From the IMG/VR virus record IMGVR_UViG_3300008999_000045, positions 1-21,393 of that record: a DNA stretch of 21,393 nucleotides. One strand, given 5' to 3'. The DNA is from a virus. Numbering within the stretch: position 1 is the stretch's first letter; each line of letters opens with the position of its first letter. The translations under genes and the position numbers were made by a program. The notes under the pieces were generated by a model, which had not been told where the DNA came from, searched no databases, and worked only from the letters and a program-made list of their open reading frames with translations. Below, in pieces: positions 1 to 9,559 of the stretch.

Positions 1-891
1 CTCTTCCTTAGATTCATTTGACTTTTCTTTTTGAACACTTAGTTTCTGAGATAAAGAATCTCTTTCTTCAGTCAATGCGTCTAATCGAGCCTTTAAGTCA
101 TCTACATTAACAGCCTCTTCGGTTGCTACTGCTTCTGTCTGTGCGGCAGGCTCTGTTTGTGCCGTTTCTTCTGCTTTACCTACAATTAGGTTTTTGATTT
201 CGGTAAACCAATTTTTCATAGTTTCTTCGTTCATTTTACTCTCTGTTTTTATTTCTTCGTTTCCGAAGGTGGTTAATATATCCTCTGCTGTTTTGTTTTC
301 GAAGCCACTCATATCGTACTTAGCGACAATCTCCATTTTACCTGACACGCTATCTACAAAGCCCATCTCTTTAGCCTCATCAGCACTAAGCCAAGTTTCA
401 GCTTCTAGCATAAAAGAAATCTTTTCTTCATCTAAACCTGTTCGTTTAGAGTACACGTTAAGCATAGTAGACTCTACTTTCTCTAAAGCGTTTACTTGTC
501 TTCGCATCTGAGACTTATTACCGAATACATTACTCATAGGAGAATGAATCATAAATAAGCTATTAGAAGTCATTTCTATGGTGTCTGCTGCTAAAGCTAT
601 TACCGTAGCCATAGACGCCGCCAAGCCTTCTATTTTTGCCGTTACCTTCCCTGTGTAGTTCTTTAACGCTGTGTAGATTGCTTGCCCTTCGAAAACATCT
701 CCACCTGTACTATTAATGTGGAGGGTAATATCTTTTCCTTCTAAACCTTTAAGGTCTTGCAAAAAGCTTTTAGCTGTAATCCCGTGAACACCTATCTCAT
801 CGTAAATGAAGATGTCTGTAGACTTACCTTTAGCTTTTGCCTCTATCGGATTGATAGCATACCAAGACTTATTTTCGTAGATATTTTCCAT
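1..891 (-). CDS. ClpP-type head maturation (prohead) protease, C-terminus cut by window edge
   Basis: Starts at the ATG ending at 891 and stays open for 297 codons to the left edge, so it is partial. The protein would cut capsid or scaffold proteins during head assembly. Residues about 25-185 show the ClpP/S14 fold signature: HINSTGGDVFEG (58-69), the nucleophile serine in GLAASMAT (Ser93), the histidine in MIHSP (His117), and ETWLSADEAKEMGFVD (165-180). By alignment in memory with E. coli ClpP, the third triad position is Glu165 rather than Asp. After about residue 205 the sequence turns acidic, Ala/Glu/Thr-rich and coiled-coil-like, as in phage proteases that carry a scaffold-like tail. It lies 23 nt after a small gene and is the last visible gene of the late operon, so the capsid gene would be expected just left of the window. 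The family call is firm; the role of the tail is inference. Confidence 0.9.
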   Translation of the reverse strand, partial: MENIYENKSWYAINPIEAKAKGKSTDIFIYDEIGVHGITAKSFLQDLKGLEGKDITLHINSTGGDVFEGQAIYTALKNYTGKVTAKIEGLAASMATVIALAADTIEMTSNSLFMIHSPMSNVFGNKSQMRRQVNALEKVESTMLNVYSKRTGLDEEKISFMLEAETWLSADEAKEMGFVDSVSGKMEIVAKYDMSGFENKTAEDILTTFGNEEIKTESKMNEETMKNWFTEIKNLIVGKAEETAQTEPAAQTEAVATEEAVNVDDLKARLDALTEERDSLSQKLSVQKEKSNESKEE

Positions 892-914
892 AATACAAAT
901 ATAGTTAATTAATT

Positions 915-1196
915 TTATATAGTGTTGCCATTGATTGACACTTTGTTCTTCATATAATCATACACTACTCTTTGAGTTTGCCTGATAGATATTCCGTACT
1001 TTTCTGATAAGTCTATAAATATATTTTTTATAAGCTCAGAATTGTTTTTAGTTAAGGCTTCATCAAAGTCAGCCCTAATTAAATAGTTTCTAACTAAGTT
1101 GTTATTAAGTAAGCCCTCATTGTATAGAGAGTTCACTACTTCGGAAGAATCTAATTCGCAAAGATTTGTTATTCTTTTTATAAGTTCCTGTTTCAT
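915..1196 (-). CDS. small protein with HTH-like C-terminal half, unknown function
   Basis: A 93-residue protein starting 2 nt after the tape measure stop, so it is translated as part of the late operon. I do not recognise a family. Residues about 60-82 (including LSEKYGISIRQTQRVV) look like a helix-turn-helix: a helix, a YGIS turn, then a polar recognition-type helix. The N-terminal half is predicted helical with alternating Leu and charged residues. A DNA-binding protein between tape measure and head protease would be unusual; it could equally be a small helical virion or assembly protein. The gene is supported by tight spacing, an A-rich leader and a TAA stop. The function is open. Confidence 0.7.
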   Translation of the reverse strand: MKQELIKRITNLCELDSSEVVNSLYNEGLLNNNLVRNYLIRADFDEALTKNNSELIKNIFIDLSEKYGISIRQTQRVVYDYMKNKVSINGNTI

Positions 1197-1198
1197 AT

Positions 1199-4171
1199 TT
1201 AAAATCTAGATGAAGATTCAATTACTTTTAATCTATTCTCAGTTTCTCTTAACGCTTCCACAGGCAGAACTACATTTGTGTTTCTACCAACAGCAGCCCC
1301 GATAGCGTTGTAGTCTATGAATCCTGAGTTACCGAAGTTTGGAGACGAGAATCCTACACCCCCGCCTGCTTGATTCATTGCGCTTAAAGCTCCTCCAAAC
1401 ATAGCGGTACTCCTTTTGTTTATAACAGCTTCGCCTCCTTCTAGCTCGACCACTCTACCACCAACTCCAAACTTTTCTCCACCTTTTGAGTGAGAGTTTC
1501 CGTGAACCATACCACCGTTCGCAAACTTCTGAGATTTTATTGAGTCTACATTAGCAGCATATCTACCTAAAGCTAATGCAGCCATAATTGTGTATTGAGC
1601 ACCACCCGCAGCACCAAACGTAAATGCGTTCCCAGGATTTGCTGCCGCTTGAACAGCGATATTAGCAAGCTCTTGAGCTAGACTTATTCTAGCTAACTTT
1701 AATTCGTTTTCTTTTCTTAGCTTAAAAGACTCTTTTTCTATAGCGTCTTTTCTTTTCTTAGCAACTCTATCGTTTATAAGTCCGTCTTGATTAGCCCTTT
1801 CATTGGCTTCGGTTTTCTTGTCTAAGATTCTTTGTTGATTAGCAAGCTCTACCTCCGCAGCTTTCTTTGCAGCATCAGCTATTAAGTTTATACCCTCTAT
1901 CGCAAACTTGACTTTTTGGTCACGCTTACTTGCTTCAGTTTGTTCATCAAGTTTAGCTAATTGTCCCTCAGCATTTGCTTTTTTAGCTTTAAGTTTTGCT
2001 AATGTTTCATCACTCTTTCTTTCTTCAGCATTTATTAACTCATCAAAATAAGCTATGTCTATTTTTAACATATCCCTTCTAAACTCTGCGTTAGTAAGGT
2101 TGTTTTCTTTCGCTTCTCTTTTAGCTTCAAATATCTTTGTGTCAGCAACCTCTGTAGCTAATTGAGTTTGCATATCGTCATACTCTTTACTATTAGAGCG
2201 CTCTACTTGCAGCCTTTTTTTCTTTATAGATAACTCAGCCTTAGCAATATTATCTTTTATTCTAGCTAACTCAGTCTCATCATCAATATTATTTAAGTAA
2301 TACTTTTGCTCTAAACCTCTAAATGAATCTAGTTTTGCTTCTAGCTTCTCTAATTCTATTACGTTAGCGTATTCTCCATCTTCAAACCCTTGAGCGTCTA
2401 AATCTTGAAGTTCTTTTTGTAAAGCTAATCTTTGATTCCGTTCAGCATTATTGTAAGCTATTCTATCATTTGCTTTTTTATCATCAATTGTTTTTTTATC
2501 AGCAGCAGCTTTTGTATCTGCAGCAAGAATTTTCTCGTTGTAATCTCTGTAAGCGGTTATAAATGACTGATAGTTAAGGTGATGCATGCCCGCTAAAGCA
2601 GCATTAAATTCTCCCTTTTTATTTCTAGTCTTATCTATGTTAGTATTAAAAGTGTCTACTTTTTGTTTTTGTTCATCAGTAAGCCTTGTAGTATTGCCAG
2701 GGTTTCCAAATCCATACATAATTGAATTTAGCTCTTGTATCTCAGGAGCCATTTTTTTAATCTCTGCTCTAGTATCTTTTAAAGCTTGCGCAGCATTTCT
2801 CTTCAACATCTTTTTGTAAGTTGAAGTTTGACTAGTAAACGGGTTTACTTTTTCGAAAAAACTTAACTGTTCGCTAGCTAGTATTTCCATACTCTTAGTC
2901 ATTTCACTAACTAATTCTCCAAAGAATGAAGAGTCTCCTATAGCTATTTTAAAGTTTTTCCAAGAATTACCAAGTGTGTTTAACTTAGTATCCATAGAAT
3001 CCATTAATTCATTTTCAGCTCTAGTTAAATTACTAGCCCTTAATGTTTCATCATTTAGTTTTCCTAGAATTTCATGATATTGGTCTGCGTTATCCCCTGC
3101 AACAGAGAATACAGCGGTTAGACCACGAATATTACCAAACATAGCCTCTATGTCAGCAGGGTTATCTTTAAACGCTTTATTTAGCCTTTTCATTGTCTCA
3201 GTAAATCCTACCGCCTTAAGCTGAGCAGAACCCATAGGTATTCCTAACTTTATAAATAAATCTCTAGCTTGAGCTGAAGGTTTTTGCATTTGAGCTAAAG
3301 CAGCACGAATAGCTGTAACCGATTTAGCGGCATCCAAACCTGTTCTAGTGGTAACAGAAAGAGTAGCTCCTAATTCCTCAAGGCTAACTCCTGAAGATGC
3401 AGCTAAAGGTAAAACAACCCCTAAAGACTTAGATAATTCTTCTACAGTTGTTACACCATATTTTTGAGTTGTAAATAGTATTTCAGCAACTTCCCTTGCT
3501 TTATCTGCAGATTCTCCGTAAGCGTTTAATGCTGTAGTAATACCTAGTGTTGCAGACTTCAAGTCAGTAACACCTGCCATTGCTAAAGTAGACGCCTCTC
3601 CTAAAAACTCGATAGCCTCTCCTCCCTTAATCCCTGCGGAAACAGAGTTGAACATAGCTTTGTTTATATCTGCTAAACCAAAACCAAACTTCCTACCTAT
3701 ATCTAAAGCTCCTTGATATAACTTTGGTTGGAGTAAAGAACCCTCATCTCCATTTAATAAGGTTGCAACATTTTTAACTCCTTTTTCAAAAGCGGCAAAA
3801 TCCTTAACTCCTGTCATTAAAAATTGAGACAACTTTCTAAAGGCTTGAATAGCAATTCCAACTGAAGCTCCCATCTTAAGCATACCTGCCGCTGAAGACT
3901 TCCCTGCTTTTGCATTTCTTCTCTTGGCTGTAGTGTTTCTGTCTAAGCTTTTTATATGTGAATCAACTGCTCTTTTTTGCTTTTTCTGAAGTAAAGTTAG
4001 TTTTGCTATTTGACTAGCTTGAGCTGAGTTTGCAGCCTTTTGACCTTTTACTTTTTTATTTAAAGCTGATAAAGTTTTGTTTGTAAGCCTTAAGTCTTTT
4101 TGATATTCTTTCAGTTTATTTAACCCAACAATGTCTAGGTCAATCTGATACTTATCTTTTTTAGTTGCCAT
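1199..4171 (-). CDS. tail tape measure protein (TP901 family-like)
   Basis: A 990-residue protein that would set tail length and travel with the DNA on ejection. Residues 1-85 are Lys-rich and coiled-coil-like. Residues about 120-380 match the phage tail tape measure TP901-type core, with repeated small-residue helices (for example LGEASTLAMAGVTDLKSAT near 190-208 and GVSLEELGATLSVTTRTGLD near 261-280). Residues about 560-830 are a long charged helical region. The C-terminus (about 905-960) is Gly-rich with the FANGGMVHGNSHSKGG and VVELEGGEAVINKRS type motifs common at the end of tape measures. Using roughly 1.5 angstrom per residue, the tail would be near 150 nm, which fits a long-tailed siphovirus (inference). 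It lies directly after the tail hub gene, whereas in many siphoviruses the tape measure precedes the distal tail and hub genes. Confidence 0.93.
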   Translation of the reverse strand: MATKKDKYQIDLDIVGLNKLKEYQKDLRLTNKTLSALNKKVKGQKAANSAQASQIAKLTLLQKKQKRAVDSHIKSLDRNTTAKRRNAKAGKSSAAGMLKMGASVGIAIQAFRKLSQFLMTGVKDFAAFEKGVKNVATLLNGDEGSLLQPKLYQGALDIGRKFGFGLADINKAMFNSVSAGIKGGEAIEFLGEASTLAMAGVTDLKSATLGITTALNAYGESADKAREVAEILFTTQKYGVTTVEELSKSLGVVLPLAASSGVSLEELGATLSVTTRTGLDAAKSVTAIRAALAQMQKPSAQARDLFIKLGIPMGSAQLKAVGFTETMKRLNKAFKDNPADIEAMFGNIRGLTAVFSVAGDNADQYHEILGKLNDETLRASNLTRAENELMDSMDTKLNTLGNSWKNFKIAIGDSSFFGELVSEMTKSMEILASEQLSFFEKVNPFTSQTSTYKKMLKRNAAQALKDTRAEIKKMAPEIQELNSIMYGFGNPGNTTRLTDEQKQKVDTFNTNIDKTRNKKGEFNAALAGMHHLNYQSFITAYRDYNEKILAADTKAAADKKTIDDKKANDRIAYNNAERNQRLALQKELQDLDAQGFEDGEYANVIELEKLEAKLDSFRGLEQKYYLNNIDDETELARIKDNIAKAELSIKKKRLQVERSNSKEYDDMQTQLATEVADTKIFEAKREAKENNLTNAEFRRDMLKIDIAYFDELINAEERKSDETLAKLKAKKANAEGQLAKLDEQTEASKRDQKVKFAIEGINLIADAAKKAAEVELANQQRILDKKTEANERANQDGLINDRVAKKRKDAIEKESFKLRKENELKLARISLAQELANIAVQAAANPGNAFTFGAAGGAQYTIMAALALGRYAANVDSIKSQKFANGGMVHGNSHSKGGEKFGVGGRVVELEGGEAVINKRSTAMFGGALSAMNQAGGGVGFSSPNFGNSGFIDYNAIGAAVGRNTNVVLPVEALRETENRLKVIESSSRF

Positions 4172-4182
4172 TACTATATATT

Positions 4183-7100
4183 CTATTCAGTTATTAATAA
4201 TAATTCTACTTCTGTTGCTTCTCCCGAGAAATTGTAATCTTTTACTTTGCTTATAATATACTTATTATTGTTTATATAAACTAATCTTCTAAAGTCTAAA
4301 TTAAAAATATCAAAAGGAGTTAAGTGAACTTTTGCGGTTATCAACTTATCTGCCTTTTTAAGATTGTTAATTAACTTGCTATGATAAAGCTCAGTTAAAC
4401 TAGAACCATTAATAGCGCTAGAAAAAGAGAGGTTTGGATAGCCCGAAGAGGTGTCTGAAAAAGAAGCGTACTCTCTATAAGTACTAGCGTTATTAGCGTC
4501 TCCTAAAAACCCTCCTTCATAAGCTTGAATGCCAAATTGAATGAACTTTTTTTCAAGTACATACCTAATAAAACGATTGCTTTCTAACTCTACTAAATCG
4601 CCTTCATAAGCTAGCTTATATCCGTGAGAATTATTCGCTTCAGGTTTTTGTTCAACTATATCAGGAGTTAGTGTAGATGATGAGTTCCCCCAAACTTTAG
4701 GTAACCTTATAGATGAATAAGTTATTTCATTCCAATCTGACATGCTTCTAACAATAAACTTGTCGAAATCCATTTCTAAGAAAGAGAATATATTCAACCC
4801 TATTACTGTAGGTTCTGATAAGTTATCAGGATTTATTTGAGCGTGGAAATCGCCAAGACCTACCGTTGTTCCTCCAACTGTATAAGAGCTTGCGTCTTCC
4901 CCATCTTCATTCATTTTAAGTATTATGTTAGAATTACTTACATTGTTTTGCTTAACGCTTGTTATTGTAGACTTCTCAGTCCAATCTAATGCTTCTGTAG
5001 TTTCAGAATCTAAATCAAAAAAGCTTGAATAAGGTTCTGCTGTAACAACATTACTGTATGGATTAAAAGACCATATTAAATTAAACATCTTAGTTACATC
5101 ACTAATAAACTCTAAGCAAGTAGCGTCAGGTAAAACCTCTCTATACGAAACTCTAGGTGTAGCCTCTGAGTTGTAAACAGCCATAGACTTCCCTTTTAAC
5201 GGAGAAATACTCTTACTTAACTTCATTGAAATATCAAACTCATGAACTACATAAGTAACAGAACCTAAAGTTGGGAAACTTGTATGGTCAGGGGAGGTAG
5301 CGTTAGTTTTAGAGCCTGTAGCAGTCATTACAATGTATTCTTGACCTGCTTTTAAGTATTGGACTCTATTTAATTCTAATCTTGTATTATTAAGCCTAAG
5401 CGTCTCAGTTGCCATACCTTCTGCATCCGTGACATCATTCATTATTGACTTTTCTATTAATATAGACGCATCATCTTCTAAGTCAAATAACTCTCCTCCA
5501 AACTTATTGTTATTCGCTCCATAAATAGAGTCATCAGCATACTGAGCAGGCATCAACATAGTTGTGTAAATAAACTCGCTAGGTCTATGAAGGTAATGTG
5601 AAAAGCTAGCATTTCCTGGACTCCTCCACTTAAAAGATACTTTTGATTGAGTTGAAATCTCGTAGTAACCACTTTTCTTAACAGTTATTCTAGACCTTTC
5701 AGGATTGTAATCAAGTAGAGGTTGCCCTGTGCCACTTGCGTATCCGTGAACTGAGGAAGCAAAAGGTCTAGAGCCAAAAGTTGAAGAGGAATTATACAAG
5801 TTATCTTGATTATCAGGATGATATAATCCATTTATAGCTGTCACGTTAGAGCTGTAAGAATGAGTAGACCCTACATCGCTAAGTATATTACTGAACCTTA
5901 TAGGACACCAATCAACGACATAAGCGTAAACACCACTATTAGACAGTATTGATGATTTTAAATAACACCTAAGAGAGATAGCTATTGAGGAGCTACCTTC
6001 TCCACTATCTAATATAGCGTAAGAACTAAAAGTTCCAAGTTCGGTTGTTGCTTCAAATCTAGAGTTTAAAATATCATCCTCGTGTATCCTCATCTCAGGA
6101 GCTATAGACACAAGTTTAGATGTTAAGTCTGTAAATTCAGTAGAGAAATCTGAACTCCACTCATCTTGATTATTAAAGAAGTTACTATTAAGAGTATATC
6201 CCTCTGATTCAAAGATTTTTACTAGTAAGTTTTTAATTCGAAAAGCAGCTTTTACATTATCAAATCCAACTGAAGCTTCATTTTCCACATCTCCATTAGT
6301 GTCTTGCATTAAATCCCATAAACCATTATCTACTAAAGGAAATACTATTTCATCATCAAGAGATGTAAACTCTTGAGAGTCTATAATATCATTACTACTA
6401 ACTAAGTAAGTAGCTGATTCTATATCCCTTAGATTCTTGTTTGAAATAGGATTTGACCAAGAACTATTTCCTGTTTTTAAATTAAAAACTAATTCGTCAA
6501 AACCATTAATGCCTAGCGAAGATTCAGTTAAGAATAACTGACCTTTAAGTATATCGAGTCCTTTAGACTTTACTATACAAGGGAAGCCACTTGAATCAAT
6601 CAAACTTTTAGTAGCGTTTATTTCGTTTGTAAAAAGCAATGCTTTTTTATTGTTATTAGTTGCGGGAACTCTAATTGTTTTAGAATAACTACCGCTACTT
6701 TTACTAACCTCATTAAAATCTTTGACAGAAAAATTTAAAGAAGTATTAAAATCATCACTTAAATCTAGGCTTGTAAATGTGAAAGTTGTAGTTGGAGTAG
6801 AAACATTACAAGTAATTTTGACTGAGTTTATAATAGTATCTACAATAGTGCTGTTACCCTTTATCTTTAAAGTTAATAACTGAACATTATCTCCCAAGCT
6901 CCAAACTTTATCTTCACAATCTATAGTTGTTATTCCTGTAGAATTAACGGTAGTAACTCTATCCGCTGTGCTAGAGTAGTTTTCTATAACCTCTATAGTA
7001 TTTCCTGTGTTAATTTTTTTAACATCAATTATAACCTTAAAAATATAAGATATGTTTGCATCTTCTATATTTGAAAACATAAGAAAGTCAAACACACTAG

Positions 7101-9558
7101 AATTAATAACGTGTTCCCTTTGAAGTATTATCTCAGGGTTAGCTGCTGCTGCATTGCCTGTTAAGTGGTCGTAACTTCTGACTCTAAAAGCTGCTTCGTA
7201 AGGAGCAACTAAAAGTCCTGTATTGATAGTTGTTTCATCTCCGTATTTTTCTAAACCTACTACAGTCCCAACATTAGCCCCTATATTTAAAAGAACGTAA
7301 GTTATAACAGCGGAAGTTGTTCCTAATGCTTGATTGCTATTTTCTTGAACTGTAGCTAGTCTTATTCTTAACTTACCGCCTGTAAGCGTTATAGTATGAG
7401 AAGTAAGCCCTGCTGAACTTATTTCTGAAGCCTCAGTTCCGTCTCCCGAGTCTAAAAACAATGAATCTCCTGAGTGGCTTGCTAAGTGAACCTGAATTGT
7501 TATAGGAGTGGTTGTGTCTGTAATTTCTTGATTTAATACAATGTAAGGAGGTTCAACACCTGCAGAAGTAGCGTTATAGTAAAATTGTATTTCATTATTA
7601 CCTGAAGTTCCTTGGCTTATGTATGCGTTTTCAGCAGTTTTAAATTCAATAGAAGATACGAGTACTACTGAGTTTAATAAAGTAGTTCCCGTTATTGAAT
7701 CGGCAAATATGTGCATATCGGTAGAGCCTATTATAAAGCTTCCGCTTATTAAGTTTTCAGCATTTGTTTGATTTCTCTCTGCGTCTACAGCAAAATCATT
7801 TTTAGGATTTACTCTAAAAGACTCTTCTTCGTTAAATTTAGAATTACCGTTAGTGTCGAAGAAATTTATTGTTTGCTGTTTAGATAGAACAGGCTCTTGA
7901 AGATTGTCTGAAGTGCTTTCTATTTCATCTGCAACAACTTGAGAGCCATTGTAATAGTGGTATTTATTAATAAATGTATCGTTAGAAAAGTCAGTTGAAG
8001 TTATGATAATATCTTTGTTTGAGCGTACAGCTCCTTCTCCAAGATATTGAACAAAAGATGGAGAACTCAGAAGATTATGATTCCCATTAAGCTTTATTAT
8101 AGGAGCTGTATCACTATAAAGTCCTGCTGCCGCTCTTAGCTTTATGTATCCTAATCTAAGTATATCTTCCTCTTGTGAGCCTTGTATTTTTATTATTATT
8201 TTAAAAGGAGTAATTGTTTCTTGTAGAGGGGTCGTAAAAAATCCGTGTCTAGCACCCGTAAGGCTACTTAACCCTGCATTAGTAGTTACTAATTCATTAT
8301 ACTGTAACTCCTCGTTAGTTACACGTATAATAAATGGGCAATTAGACTCAAGTATATATACCCCTAAATTAAATTCACTACCTGCTCTAAGGTTTAATCT
8401 AGTCTCAGCTTGAGTGCTGTAAAGCCCTTCTGAACCATTACCTCTTAATACAACTTGAGCTTGACCCGAAGTCGTGCTTGACGCTAAGCTAGTATAGTCA
8501 ATATTATTAGGATATGGATTCCAAAAAGTGTGACTATTAACTGCAGGCTCAAAAGCTACAGATACAGCGTTTGAATTTACGGAGTCTGTGTGACCCCCAC
8601 TTAAAGACGAGGTATTGTTTAGTCTTACTCCATTGTCAGCAGGCGCACTTCCTTGAAAGCCTATAACAAATGATACCCTTTTACCTATGTCTGATGTAGA
8701 AAATATATTTTCAAGAGTAAGAGCTATAGGTTGTCCAACTCTAGTGTGACCACCATAACTTAAAGATTGAGGTATTTCAGGAATCTTATGACTAACAAAA
8801 AAATCTTGATTATACCCTTCCCATAAGTGCATATGACCTTGATTAAAAGAGTATTCGCTTGAAAATGCTATCAAGCTAGCGTCTTGAGACTTAAGCCTAA
8901 TCAAATCCCCATCAGTAACATTTTTAACGCTACTAATCTGTTCTGCAACTGCAGATTGATTTGTAGTCCTATAAGAACCAAATTCATACATTAAATTAGT
9001 GTTCTGAGTATAAGGTAAAAGAGTTACATCTCCACCTCCGCTAATATTATTTACAGCAGCAGGTATCCCTGAAAGATTATCAGTAGTACCTATTCTTTCA
9101 GCGTGAGTATTGCCGCCACCTAAGTGGCTCATAAGGTTTAAACTAGGAATGATAGCTCCATTATCCCCGTTGTAATAAGAATACCCATTAGTTGTGTCAT
9201 CTTCAGATAACTGATTACCTGCAGCGTTTAATCCTGAGTTTGCTATAGAAGCATTGTAAACAGTCCAACCAACAGGCTCGTAAAAAGAATGATGAGCTGA
9301 AGGGTATAAACTATCTGTATCGTTATTAAATCCTTCATCAAACCCATTAGCAAATATATCAAGAAGAGCATTCGCTTCAAAATCAGGGATAGGAGAATAT
9401 CCTTGTACAGACCAAAATGAAGGAACTTTTTGATTTGAATAATCGTTGTATAAAAAAAAGTTAGAGTTCGTTAGAGTAATCTCTTCAAATATAGAGAATA
9501 CACCACTTTCAGGAGCTAAAGGGTTCTGAACTATTATTTCAAATATATTGTTATCCAT
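4183..9558 (-). CDS. giant tail hub / tip protein with large N-terminal adhesin-like region
   Basis: At 1791 residues this is the largest protein in the window and probably forms the tail tip that contacts the host. Residues about 1-920 are rich in Ser, Thr, Asn and Gly with short beta-strand patterns, as in receptor-binding or adhesin regions, with no family I can name. At about 925-1010 there is a segment containing GSYSKTIRVPATNNNK, resembling a segment I recall from Bacteroidetes phage tail-tip proteins. Around 1480-1515, FISDVTKMFNLIWSFNPYSN followed by an acidic EPYSSFFDLD resembles the hub domain of those proteins. The last 150 residues contain RRLVYINNNKYIISKVKDY, a beta-rich ending often seen in hubs. 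It sits between a distal-tail-like gene and the tape measure gene. Tail tip identity is well supported by context and size; the domain assignment is from memory, not a search. Confidence 0.75.
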   Translation of the reverse strand: MDNNIFEIIVQNPLAPESGVFSIFEEITLTNSNFFLYNDYSNQKVPSFWSVQGYSPIPDFEANALLDIFANGFDEGFNNDTDSLYPSAHHSFYEPVGWTVYNASIANSGLNAAGNQLSEDDTTNGYSYYNGDNGAIIPSLNLMSHLGGGNTHAERIGTTDNLSGIPAAVNNISGGGDVTLLPYTQNTNLMYEFGSYRTTNQSAVAEQISSVKNVTDGDLIRLKSQDASLIAFSSEYSFNQGHMHLWEGYNQDFFVSHKIPEIPQSLSYGGHTRVGQPIALTLENIFSTSDIGKRVSFVIGFQGSAPADNGVRLNNTSSLSGGHTDSVNSNAVSVAFEPAVNSHTFWNPYPNNIDYTSLASSTTSGQAQVVLRGNGSEGLYSTQAETRLNLRAGSEFNLGVYILESNCPFIIRVTNEELQYNELVTTNAGLSSLTGARHGFFTTPLQETITPFKIIIKIQGSQEEDILRLGYIKLRAAAGLYSDTAPIIKLNGNHNLLSSPSFVQYLGEGAVRSNKDIIITSTDFSNDTFINKYHYYNGSQVVADEIESTSDNLQEPVLSKQQTINFFDTNGNSKFNEEESFRVNPKNDFAVDAERNQTNAENLISGSFIIGSTDMHIFADSITGTTLLNSVVLVSSIEFKTAENAYISQGTSGNNEIQFYYNATSAGVEPPYIVLNQEITDTTTPITIQVHLASHSGDSLFLDSGDGTEASEISSAGLTSHTITLTGGKLRIRLATVQENSNQALGTTSAVITYVLLNIGANVGTVVGLEKYGDETTINTGLLVAPYEAAFRVRSYDHLTGNAAAANPEIILQREHVINSSVFDFLMFSNIEDANISYIFKVIIDVKKINTGNTIEVIENYSSTADRVTTVNSTGITTIDCEDKVWSLGDNVQLLTLKIKGNSTIVDTIINSVKITCNVSTPTTTFTFTSLDLSDDFNTSLNFSVKDFNEVSKSSGSYSKTIRVPATNNNKKALLFTNEINATKSLIDSSGFPCIVKSKGLDILKGQLFLTESSLGINGFDELVFNLKTGNSSWSNPISNKNLRDIESATYLVSSNDIIDSQEFTSLDDEIVFPLVDNGLWDLMQDTNGDVENEASVGFDNVKAAFRIKNLLVKIFESEGYTLNSNFFNNQDEWSSDFSTEFTDLTSKLVSIAPEMRIHEDDILNSRFEATTELGTFSSYAILDSGEGSSSIAISLRCYLKSSILSNSGVYAYVVDWCPIRFSNILSDVGSTHSYSSNVTAINGLYHPDNQDNLYNSSSTFGSRPFASSVHGYASGTGQPLLDYNPERSRITVKKSGYYEISTQSKVSFKWRSPGNASFSHYLHRPSEFIYTTMLMPAQYADDSIYGANNNKFGGELFDLEDDASILIEKSIMNDVTDAEGMATETLRLNNTRLELNRVQYLKAGQEYIVMTATGSKTNATSPDHTSFPTLGSVTYVVHEFDISMKLSKSISPLKGKSMAVYNSEATPRVSYREVLPDATCLEFISDVTKMFNLIWSFNPYSNVVTAEPYSSFFDLDSETTEALDWTEKSTITSVKQNNVSNSNIILKMNEDGEDASSYTVGGTTVGLGDFHAQINPDNLSEPTVIGLNIFSFLEMDFDKFIVRSMSDWNEITYSSIRLPKVWGNSSSTLTPDIVEQKPEANNSHGYKLAYEGDLVELESNRFIRYVLEKKFIQFGIQAYEGGFLGDANNASTYREYASFSDTSSGYPNLSFSSAINGSSLTELYHSKLINNLKKADKLITAKVHLTPFDIFNLDFRRLVYINNNKYIISKVKDYNFSGEATEVELLLITE

Positions 9559-9559
9559 A

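Noticed and set aside
194-511. Plus-strand open frame of 105 codons
   Set aside because: It is the antisense of the ClpP-type protease, which has clear motifs on the minus strand.
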